NCBI GenBank assembly: GCA_025141835.1
Contig: CP081102.1
Span: 1 to 64,000, forward strand
Direction: 5' to 3'
Source of the DNA: Rhodobacteraceae bacterium M385
Lineage (GTDB): Bacteria > Pseudomonadota > Alphaproteobacteria > Rhodobacterales > Rhodobacteraceae
DNA length: 64,000 bases
Positions 23,299 through 30,415 of this stretch are shown piece by piece; position 1 is the first letter of the stretch; each line of letters opens with the position of its first letter. The translations under genes were made by a program, and so were the position numbers. Under the pieces are notes generated by a model. It saw only the letters and a list, made by a program, of their open reading frames with translations. It made no database searches and was not told the origin of the DNA.

Positions 23299-24486
23299 TC
23301 AAGCCAGCACTTGCGCCACGGCACGGGCCACCTTCGGAATGGTATCCGCCGTCAGCCCGGCCACGTTCATACGACCATCGCCCACAACATAGATGCCGTG
23401 ATCGTTGCGCAGTACCTCAACCTGATCCGGCGTCGCCCCGATGAGAGAGAACATGCCCCGCTGCGTTCCAAGGAAGTCGAACCGGTCCGATCCCGTCTGC
23501 TCCCGCAAAGCCTTGGCCAAAGCAGCCCTGTTAATGTTCATCGTTTCACGCATTAGCATCAGCTCATCCGACCACATTTCCCGAAGCTCTGGATCGTCCA
23601 AGATCACTTGAACCACCCGCGCGCCATGATCCGGCGGGAAGGCGTAGGATTGCCGATTAAGATGCGCCATGATCCCGGCGGCTGCCTCTTTCGGGGCGGG
23701 GCCTGTGGTTACCGCCATGCAAAGGCCCACACGCTCTCGGTAGAGGCCGAAATTCTTGGAACAACTGGCCGCGATCAGCACCTCGGGCAGACGGGCGGCA
23801 AGGTGGCGGGTGCCAAAGGCATCTTCCTCCAACCCCTCCGCAAAGCCGAGGTAGGCGATATCGATAAAGGGAATGGCGCCGGTTTTCTCCAGCACATCGG
23901 CAACGGCGCGCCAATCGTCGGGCAACAGGTCAGCGCCCGTGGGATTATGGCAGCAGCCGTGCAGCAGCACTAGATCGCCCGCCTTCGCTTGCGCCATATC
24001 GGCCAGCATCCCCTCTCGATCCAGCCCACCCGTGGCCGCATCATAGTAGCGGTAGTTTCGCGCGGTCTGCCCCAGATGGCCAATGATCGCGTTGTGGTTC
24101 ACCCATGTGGGCGAAGGCACCCAGATTACCGCATCGGGCGCAATGCGGCGGGTCATCTCTAACACCTGCCGCACGGCCCCGGTACCGCCCGGGGTGGCAC
24201 AGGTGGCCAACCGATCCGCTGGCACCGTGTCGCCCAGAATAAGGCCACCCAAGGATTTCGCGAAAGCCGGGTCACCGGCAAGACCGACGTAAGACTTCGT
24301 CCGCTGCCGTGCGGCGATCATAACCTCGGCCTGGCGCACCGCATCCATCACCGGCGTAACCCCCTGAGGGTCCCGGTACACGCCCACGCCAAGATCTACC
24401 TTGCCGGGCCGCGTGTCAGCCGCAAACATCGCCATCAGACGCAGGATCTTGTCCGCCTCCGGAGCAGTCAGGTTCTCAAACATCAT
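23299..24486 (-). CDS. Aromatic/aspartate aminotransferase, class I PLP-dependent
   Basis: A 395-residue class I aminotransferase: KVDLGVGVYRDPQGVTPVM near 29-47 is the mark of the aspartate/tyrosine aminotransferase subgroup, HGCCHNPTGADL near 175 holds the PLP-contacting Asn, and SCSKNFGLYRERVG near 242-255 holds the Schiff-base Lys. It would interconvert aromatic amino acids or aspartate with their keto acids using 2-oxoglutarate. Its ATG overlaps the GNAT gene stop (ATGA), so it ends a three-gene operon, sseA-GNAT-aminotransferase. Confidence 0.9.
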   Translation of the reverse strand: MMFENLTAPEADKILRLMAMFAADTRPGKVDLGVGVYRDPQGVTPVMDAVRQAEVMIAARQRTKSYVGLAGDPAFAKSLGGLILGDTVPADRLATCATPGGTGAVRQVLEMTRRIAPDAVIWVPSPTWVNHNAIIGHLGQTARNYRYYDAATGGLDREGMLADMAQAKAGDLVLLHGCCHNPTGADLLPDDWRAVADVLEKTGAIPFIDIAYLGFAEGLEEDAFGTRHLAARLPEVLIAASCSKNFGLYRERVGLCMAVTTGPAPKEAAAGIMAHLNRQSYAFPPDHGARVVQVILDDPELREMWSDELMLMRETMNINRAALAKALREQTGSDRFDFLGTQRGMFSLIGATPDQVEVLRNDHGIYVVGDGRMNVAGLTADTIPKVARAVAQVLA

Positions 24487-25040
24487 TCGATCCGATCAAA
24501 GGACAAAACGCGCTGGCGCTCTTCCCGGCGGACCGGCTCAAACCCCATCTTTTGATACAGACGCAGGGCCGCCGGATGGTCCAGGGTACAGGTGTTGATT
24601 GTCATCTTCTCAACACCCTCTCTCGCCCATCCCGTGGCAATCGCGGTTTGCAACAGCAAGGGCCCAAGGCCGCCGCCAACAGCCTGCGGCACCAATCCGA
24701 AATACGCGAGGTCACATTCCCCCGGCTCGCGCCAATCGAGCATGAAGAACCCGTGCGGCCAACCATTCTTGATGGCGGTCCAGATCACCACGTCGGGGCT
24801 TCTCACGAAAGCTTGCAACGCCTCTGGGTCTTGCTCGGCTTGTTCAAACCGGTCCTGCCACTCGTACTCTCGCCCCACCGCATCATAGAGCGATAGGAAA
24901 TACCAAACCGGCGGGTCAATCGCCCGCTCCAGCCGAATATCGCCGGGCAGTTGCGCGGGGCCATAGGTCGGCCTCTCGGACATTTCCAGATAGGTGATGG
25001 TGAACGGGACAGTGGTTCCTGCCGGGATCACACGGCTCAT
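24483..25040 (-). CDS. GNAT family N-acetyltransferase
   Basis: A 185-residue acetyltransferase. The acetyl-CoA loop is seen as LVPQAVGGGLGPLLLQTAIA near 117-136 and the carboxy part has the usual NTCTLDHPAALRLYQKMGFEPV segment near 150-170. The substrate is unknown. It overlaps sseA upstream and the aminotransferase downstream by four bases each, so all three are one translationally coupled operon. Confidence 0.85.
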   Translation of the reverse strand: MSRVIPAGTTVPFTITYLEMSERPTYGPAQLPGDIRLERAIDPPVWYFLSLYDAVGREYEWQDRFEQAEQDPEALQAFVRSPDVVIWTAIKNGWPHGFFMLDWREPGECDLAYFGLVPQAVGGGLGPLLLQTAIATGWAREGVEKMTINTCTLDHPAALRLYQKMGFEPVRREERQRVLSFDRIE

Positions 25041-25900
25041 CCGGTTTCAACCCTCAGCTGCTCAAACTGACCCCACTCAGCCCAGGATCCATCATAGAGC
25101 GACACATCCTCTTGGCCCAACCGCATCAGCCCCAGCATCAAGATCGCCGCCGTCACCCCTGACCCGCAGGTGGTGATGATCCGCTTATCGACATCCACGC
25201 CGCCGGCCTCGAATGCCGCGCGCAGTTCCGCGCCCTCTTTCATCGTGCCATCAGCGTTGAACAACGTCGCATAATGCACGTTCTTGGAGTTCGGAATCCG
25301 CCCCGCCCGCAAACCGGGACGCGCCTCTGGCTCCTCACCTCGGAACCGCGCGGGCGCGCGGGCGTCCACAATCTGCCAATCCCCCAGCTTACTGGCCGAG
25401 GCGACCTGCGTGACATCCTTCACCAAATGCGCCTGGCGCTGCACCGTCATATGACGATCCCGCACGATCGGCGCCATGTCTTCCAGCTCTCTGCCCTCGG
25501 CAACCCACTTGGGCAATCCGCCATCCAGAACCGCAATGTCCGTCTTCCCCATCAGCCGGAAGTTCCACCAAACCCGTGCCGCCGAAAACAGTCCCATCCC
25601 GTCGTAGACAACAACCTGATGCCCGTCTCCAATGCCCATCGCCCGCATCCGCGACATGAACTTCTCCACCGGAGCCAGCATATGCGGCAGGTCTGATCTC
25701 GCGTCGGAAATCTCATCGATGTCGAAGAACCGGGCACCGGGAATGTGACCCGCATCATATTCGGCCCGGGCATCGCGCCCCATGTCTGCAAGGTAATACG
25801 AGGCGTCGATGATCCGCAGATCGGGATCATTCAAATGCGCCGCCAGCCACTCGGTCGAGACCAGCGTTTTGGGGTCGTCGCCTTTAATCACTCCGGCCAT
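25037..25900 (-). CDS. sseA: 3-mercaptopyruvate sulfurtransferase
   Basis: SseA moves sulfur from 3-mercaptopyruvate to thiophilic acceptors such as cyanide or protein thiols. The 287-residue protein has two rhodanese domains; the first ends near VVYDGMGLFSAARVWW and the second carries the active loop TCGSGVTAAIL, the CGSGVTA form that separates this enzyme from thiosulfate rhodanese. I chose ATG 25900, with AGGAG 8 bases upstream; the in-frame GTG at 25909 overlaps that site. Confidence 0.93.
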   Translation of the reverse strand: MAGVIKGDDPKTLVSTEWLAAHLNDPDLRIIDASYYLADMGRDARAEYDAGHIPGARFFDIDEISDARSDLPHMLAPVEKFMSRMRAMGIGDGHQVVVYDGMGLFSAARVWWNFRLMGKTDIAVLDGGLPKWVAEGRELEDMAPIVRDRHMTVQRQAHLVKDVTQVASASKLGDWQIVDARAPARFRGEEPEARPGLRAGRIPNSKNVHYATLFNADGTMKEGAELRAAFEAGGVDVDKRIITTCGSGVTAAILMLGLMRLGQEDVSLYDGSWAEWGQFEQLRVETG

Positions 25901-25980
25901 GTCGCGCACTCCTATTCATAGACTCCAAGTTTCCTACGCCGCCCCAAAAAGCCACGCAAGCCTTGGGGGCGCACCGTTCC

Positions 25981-26003
25981 CCTTCATCTTGGCAAATACA
26001 ACT
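25981..26003 (-). repeat. Dispersed intergenic repeat, copy 4 (short core)
   Basis: On the minus strand GTTGTATTTGCCAAGATGAA followed by GGGG, almost identical to the copy near 2697. It lies between the smpB stop and the sseA start. Confidence 0.7.
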
Positions 26004-26058
26004 CAATCCCTCACCCGACGCCCGCGCTGCCCCCTCGGCAGACCACGCCCGGCCAGCG

Positions 26059-26535
26059 TCACCCGTTGTGCTTCAACAGCCGCGCTTTCTGGCGATCCCA
26101 ATCGCGCTTGGCCGAGGTTTCGCGCTTGTCTTGCGCCTTCTTACCCTTGGCGATGCCGATCTTCAGCTTCACCAAACCCTTGTGATTGAAATACATCACG
26201 ATCGGCACCAGCGTCATGCCGTCCCGTTGGGTGGCGTTCCACATCTTGGACAGCTCTTTTTTCGAGGCCAGCAACTTGCGGCGTCGCTTTTCCTCGTGAC
26301 CAAAGGTCTTCGCCTGCACGTAGGGCGCGATGTAGGAGTTCACCAACCACAACTCGCCCTCCTTCACCTCGGCATAGCTCTCGGCGATGTTGGACTGGCC
26401 TTGGCGGAGGCTCTTGACCTCAGACCCCTCAAGGATGATCCCAACCTCAAGATCGCTGTCGATTGCATAATCGAAGCGGGCACGCCGGTTCTCGGCGATG
26501 ACTTTGTAATTCGGGTTCTCGGGTTTCTTGGCCAT
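26059..26535 (-). CDS. smpB: SsrA-binding protein SmpB
   Basis: SmpB brings tmRNA to stalled ribosomes for trans-translation. The 158-residue protein has the family landmarks NRRARFDYAID near 16, LEGSEVKSLRQGQSNIAESYAEVKEGELWLVNSYIAPY near 35-72 and the basic tail ending KKAQDKRETSAKRDWDRQKARLLK. The gene order dapA-smpB on one strand is common in Rhodobacterales. tmRNA itself is not in the window. Confidence 0.97.
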   Translation of the reverse strand: MAKKPENPNYKVIAENRRARFDYAIDSDLEVGIILEGSEVKSLRQGQSNIAESYAEVKEGELWLVNSYIAPYVQAKTFGHEEKRRRKLLASKKELSKMWNATQRDGMTLVPIVMYFNHKGLVKLKIGIAKGKKAQDKRETSAKRDWDRQKARLLKHNG

Positions 26536-26594
26536 GGGGCGGGATATAGGTGTTCCCGCGCCCCGTTGCTAGGCCCGTCGCGACGGTGGAGGGC

Positions 26595-27467
26595 TTAGTT
26601 AACCAGCCCTGCGTGGCGCAACGCGGCCTCAATCGCGGCCTTGGTGCTGTCTTCCACACCCACCAGCGGCAAGCGCACCTCGTCCGAGCACAGCCCCAGA
26701 ACCGACATGGCGTATTTCACGCCGCAGACGCCGGGCTCTGCAAAAATCGCTTCGTGCAGGGGCATCAAACGGTCCTGATACTGCAAGGCCGTGGCGAAAT
26801 CGCCCGCGCGCATGGCGGCTTGGAACTCGGCGCAGAGTTTCGGGGCCACGTTGGCCGTCACGCTGATACAGCCAACGCCACCATGGGCGTTGAAGCCCAG
26901 GGCACTGGCGTCCTCGGCGGACATCTGGATGAAGTCTGTGCCGCAGCTTGCCCGCTGCTTGGACACCCGCGCCAAATCGGCGGTCGCGTCTTTCACGCCG
27001 ACGATCATCGGCAGCTTTGCCAATTCACCCATCGTCTCGGGCGTCATGTCGATGACGGAACGCGGCGGGATGTTGTAGATGAAGATCGGGATGCCGACTT
27101 CCGCCAAGGCAGCGTAATGGGCGATCAGACCGCGTTGTGTTGGCTTGTTGTAATAGGGCGTCACCACCAGCGTCGCATCGGCCCCTACGGCCTTGGCGTG
27201 TTCCACGTGGCGCATCGCCTCGGCGGTGTTGTTGGACCCGGCGCCGGCAATCACGGGCACACGGCCCCCGGCGGCCTTCACCACCGTCTCGATCACCTGC
27301 TCGTGCTCTTCATGGGTCAGGGTGGGGCTTTCGCCGGTCGTGCCCACAGGAACCAGCCCGTTGGACCCCTCGGCAATGTGCCAGTCCACCAGACGTTTCA
27401 ACGCGTCAAAGTCCACAGCACCATTTGTCATCGGAGTGACCAGAGCGGGCATCGAGCCATAGAACAT
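26595..27467 (-). CDS. dapA: 4-hydroxy-tetrahydrodipicolinate synthase
   Basis: DapA condenses pyruvate with aspartate semialdehyde, the first step of the lysine/diaminopimelate branch. The 290-residue protein shows GTTGESPTLTHEEH near 43, AGAGSNNTAEA near 75, the Tyr in IYNIPPRSVIDM near 133 and the Schiff-base Lys in IVGVKDAT near 161. A second ATG three bases upstream (27470) is equally possible; AAGGA serves both. The opposite strand is open for 354 codons here, which I regard as a shadow. Confidence 0.95.
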   Translation of the reverse strand: MFYGSMPALVTPMTNGAVDFDALKRLVDWHIAEGSNGLVPVGTTGESPTLTHEEHEQVIETVVKAAGGRVPVIAGAGSNNTAEAMRHVEHAKAVGADATLVVTPYYNKPTQRGLIAHYAALAEVGIPIFIYNIPPRSVIDMTPETMGELAKLPMIVGVKDATADLARVSKQRASCGTDFIQMSAEDASALGFNAHGGVGCISVTANVAPKLCAEFQAAMRAGDFATALQYQDRLMPLHEAIFAEPGVCGVKYAMSVLGLCSDEVRLPLVGVEDSTKAAIEAALRHAGLVN

Positions 27468-27611
27468 CATTCGCGTCCTTACATAAGGGTTGGAGTGGCA
27501 ATTTCCCGCTCCAATACAAGCCACGCGCCCGATTGCCAAGTTCGTGAGTTGCGTCTTTGTGCAACTGCCCTATCTTGGTGCTCTGGGGACAACTTAAGTA
27601 GGAGACGCCGC

Positions 27612-29561
27612 GTGACCATGCGACGCCTGATTTCGAGCCTTGTCCTGTGTTCTTTCGCGAGCACGACCGCCCCCCTCGCCCAATCCGCCCCAGAGGCGCT
27701 CTCTCAGGCCCTTGCGGCTTATAGCGCCGGTGATCTCGCCGCCGGGTCCGAGGCGGCCCACAGGCTGACCGATCCCGTGGCGCTGGATATTCTGGCATGG
27801 ACGCGCCTGCGCCGCGGGGAAGGCAGTTTCGAGGAATATATCTCGTTCCTTGACCGGAACCCCGATTGGCCCGGCCTGCCCTATCTACGCCGACAGGGGG
27901 AGCCTTCTATCCCCGTGGGTAGCGAAGCGGCTGCCGTGCTAGATTACTTCGCTGATGTCTTGCCCCAAACGGGCGCAGGCGCATTGGCCTTGGCGCAGGC
28001 CTTGACGGATACCGGCAACCCCGTGGTGGCCGAGGCCGTGGTGGTCAACGCCTGGACCTCTCTCGTAATGACGGGCACCAATGCGCAAGCGCTAAACGGG
28101 GCGTTCGGCGATTGGCTGACCGAAGAACACCACATTGCACGGCTCGACAATCTGCTGTGGGAAAATTCTGAAACCCGCGCCCGCGCCATGTTTGGCCTTG
28201 TCCCCGAAGATTACATTCCCTTGGCCGAGGCCCGTCTGGCTCTGCGCGACCAAGCCCCCGGCGTGAACGCCTTGATCGACGCGATACCTGCCGCCCTTCA
28301 AGGGGACCCGGGCCTTGCCTATGAACGCTTCATCTGGCGCATGCGCGAAGGCTATTGGGACACCGCCGGAGAGCTGATGGTCGAACGCTCCACCTCTGCG
28401 GCCAGCTTGGGACGCCCCGCCGAATGGGGCCGCCGTCGCGCCGATCTGGCCCGTGACGTGATGCGTGAAGGCGATCACGAGACTTGCTATACCTATGCCG
28501 CCAATCACCATATTGATCCCGATGAAGATTATATCCGCTACTCTGATCTGGAATGGATAGCGGGTTATTGCGCGCTGCAACTGGACCGGGCGGAAATTGC
28601 CGCGATGCACTTCCAGCAGTTCCGTGAGGTTGTGTTCTCTCCGATCTCGGTCGGGCGGGCAGGCTATTGGCTGGGGCGCGCCCATGAAGCCGCAGGCAAT
28701 GCCGAGGCCGCCGCAGCGGGCTACGCACTAGGAGCAGAGTATCAGTCCAGTTTCTACGGCCAGTTGGCGCAGGAACGTGGCGGGCTTCCCGTAGATCCGG
28801 AGTTCCTTGGCACGCGCGATTACGGCGATTGGCGGAACTCCAGCTTTGCCGACCTCGATGTTTTCCACGCCGCCATGCTTCTGCATGAAGCCGGAGAGAT
28901 CAACTTGGCCGAACGCTTCTTTACCCACATCACTGAACGGTTGGACGAAACCGAAGCCGGAATGATGGGCAGCCTGATGTTGGAACTGGGGGAGCCGCAC
29001 TACGCGCTTCTGGTCGCTAAACGGGCCGCGCAATCGGGGCACGAGATTTTCCCCGCCTACTATCCCCTTGCGGATCTGGAGGATGTCTCTCTGCCGATCC
29101 CCCGGGCCTTTGCCTTGGCCATCGCCCGGCGCGAGAGCGAGTTTGATCCCGTGGTCGTCTCGGGTGCCGGGGCGATGGGCCTGATGCAGGTCATGCCCGG
29201 CACAGGGCGCGATTCGGCCGGTGAACTGGGCATCGACTTCTCGGAAACGCGCTTGCGTAACGACCCCGCATATAATGTGCTGCTTGGATCGAACTATATC
29301 GCCGGGTTGTTGGAGGCCTATGACGGCAACCCCGTGCTCGTTTCAATCGGGTACAACGCGGGCCCCGGTCGGGTGCGGCAGTGGGTGGAGCGGTTCGGCG
29401 ACCCAAGGGAGGCCGACGATATCCTAGACTGGATTGAAGACGTGCCATTCACGGAAACCCGCAACTACATCATGCGCGTGATCGAGAGCCTGCCGATCTA
29501 TGAAGCGCAATTGACCGGAGAGCTTCCGACCCTGGGGTTGAGCGAGCGGCTCCTTCAATAG
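27612..29561 (+). CDS. slt: Soluble lytic murein transglycosylase (Slt family)
   Basis: A periplasmic 649-residue enzyme that cleaves peptidoglycan glycan strands with formation of 1,6-anhydromuramate. It has a signal peptide (LISSLVLCSFASTTAPLAQS), a long helical superhelix, and a carboxy SLT domain with catalytic Glu in ARRESEFDPVVVSGAGAMG near 506, GLMQVMPGTG near 527 and YNAGPGRVRQW near 580. I take GTG 27612 as start because AGGAG is 7 bases upstream; ATG 27618 is the alternative. The reading frame stays open far upstream across dapA, but that part is not coding. Confidence 0.92.
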   Translation: MTMRRLISSLVLCSFASTTAPLAQSAPEALSQALAAYSAGDLAAGSEAAHRLTDPVALDILAWTRLRRGEGSFEEYISFLDRNPDWPGLPYLRRQGEPSIPVGSEAAAVLDYFADVLPQTGAGALALAQALTDTGNPVVAEAVVVNAWTSLVMTGTNAQALNGAFGDWLTEEHHIARLDNLLWENSETRARAMFGLVPEDYIPLAEARLALRDQAPGVNALIDAIPAALQGDPGLAYERFIWRMREGYWDTAGELMVERSTSAASLGRPAEWGRRRADLARDVMREGDHETCYTYAANHHIDPDEDYIRYSDLEWIAGYCALQLDRAEIAAMHFQQFREVVFSPISVGRAGYWLGRAHEAAGNAEAAAAGYALGAEYQSSFYGQLAQERGGLPVDPEFLGTRDYGDWRNSSFADLDVFHAAMLLHEAGEINLAERFFTHITERLDETEAGMMGSLMLELGEPHYALLVAKRAAQSGHEIFPAYYPLADLEDVSLPIPRAFALAIARRESEFDPVVVSGAGAMGLMQVMPGTGRDSAGELGIDFSETRLRNDPAYNVLLGSNYIAGLLEAYDGNPVLVSIGYNAGPGRVRQWVERFGDPREADDILDWIEDVPFTETRNYIMRVIESLPIYEAQLTGELPTLGLSERLLQ

Positions 29562-29601
29562 GCCACGCCCACGTAAGGGCAGTGAAGTGACGAAATATTT
29601 G

Positions 29602-29631
29602 AGGGGATGCCGTGAGGTGTCCCCTTTTTTT
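29602..29631 (+). terminator. Intrinsic terminator of slt
   Basis: Stem AGGGGA/TCCCCT with an inner GCC/GGT pairing and a run of seven T on the plus strand, about 40 bases after the slt stop. Confidence 0.7.
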
Positions 29632-29805
29632 GTTTTTTGTTGCCTTTGTCCGAATCCCCAATCTGGTCGCTACCGGGGGGAAATGTTGCAGAATTCGCCC
29701 TGATTTTCACGGTCGCGAGACGAAGCTTCACGGGGCCGTGGGCTTGGTGCGGCGCACGCGCAGTATCGTGCATTTACGCACCAATATTTCACGAATCTCC
29801 CGATT

Positions 29806-29823
29806 ACGTGTATGGAAACACGT
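29806..29823. promoter_or_regulatory. Inverted repeat upstream of small secreted protein
   Basis: ACGTGT-ATGGAA-ACACGT, 121 bases before the ATG at 29945. Perfect 6-base arms; possible operator for an unidentified regulator. Confidence 0.35.
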
Positions 29824-29944
29824 GATGGAAAGGTCCATATCTGTGTCATCGGAACGGAGCACAACGCTTCGCTCCCCTAAAACAAACCAACCCAAGGGCC
29901 GCGAAAAAACGCGACCTATCCAAGACACACAAAGGACTAACGTT

Positions 29945-30271
29945 ATGAAAAATATCGCAATCATCGCCGCTCTCGCCGCTTCCATCGCCGCCCCTGCTGT
30001 TGCGCAGTCGACCTCTACTGCCTTCGCAATCGCCCACTTCAACCAGTCGGCAGACGCTGCTTCTGATGTTGTAGACTTCCGCGGCAACGACAGCACTCGC
30101 GTCTCCACCGAAGGGACTTCCGCACTGGCCGAAGCCTTCGCAATCTTCAACCAATCCGCAGACTCCGCGGATGAGCTGACTGGCCAAAACGGCGCCACTG
30201 TTGTTTCCGGCACGCCTTCCTACGGTTCGGACATCTTCGACCGTCTGGCCGCGGCTGACGACGACAACTAA
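29945..30271 (+). CDS. Small secreted protein with FNQSAD repeats and acidic DDDN tail
   Basis: Not a family I recognise. The 108-residue product has a signal peptide (1-20, AAPAVA before Gln21) and two related 16-residue segments, AFAIAHFNQSADAASD (26-41) and AEAFAIFNQSADSADE (62-77), sharing FNQSAD. It ends IFDRLAAADDDN. The mature protein is acidic, Ser/Ala/Asp-rich and without cysteine. AAAGGA lies before the ATG and an intrinsic terminator follows, so it is a free-standing gene. The protein at 61764-62066 has a similar signal peptide and tail (GEEIFEDLEEADDDNN) and is probably a distant paralogue. Confidence 0.75.
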   Translation: MKNIAIIAALAASIAAPAVAQSTSTAFAIAHFNQSADAASDVVDFRGNDSTRVSTEGTSALAEAFAIFNQSADSADELTGQNGATVVSGTPSYGSDIFDRLAAADDDN

Positions 30272-30302
30272 GTCGTAGCGAAATTGATCTCTCCCAGATC
30301 AG

Positions 30303-30327
30303 GGGCGTCCCATTGGGGCGCCCTTTT
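30303..30327 (+). terminator. Intrinsic terminator of the small secreted protein gene
   Basis: Stem GGGCGTCC/GGGCGCCC (one T-G pair), loop CATTG, followed by TTTT, 32 bases after the stop. Confidence 0.75.
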
Positions 30328-30367
30328 CGTATGCGGGGAACCGGGCCGTGCTATGAGACCGACAAAC

Positions 30368-30397
30368 AAAAAAGGGCGCCGCAAGGGCGCCCTTTTT
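30368..30397. terminator. Bidirectional terminator, mainly for infB
   Basis: AAAAAGGGCG/CGCCCTTTTT with a CC...GG extension makes a symmetric hairpin with A-run and T-run on both sides. It lies 18 bases after the infB stop (minus strand) and backs up the terminator at 30303. Confidence 0.8.
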
Positions 30398-30415
30398 CCT
30401 AACTAAGTGCTGGGA

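Larger units (their letters stand above)
29562..29944. other. 383-base spacer between slt and the small secreted protein gene
   Basis: Holds the slt terminator (29602-29631) and, in its second half, an AT-richer region with an inverted repeat (29806-29823) that should contain the promoter of the next gene. No further gene is supported. Confidence 0.5.

Noticed and set aside
26550..27611. Upstream extension of the slt frame, 354 codons open across dapA on the other strand
   Set aside because: It is antisense to dapA with no signal or family match; the signal peptide and ribosome-binding site place the start at 27612.
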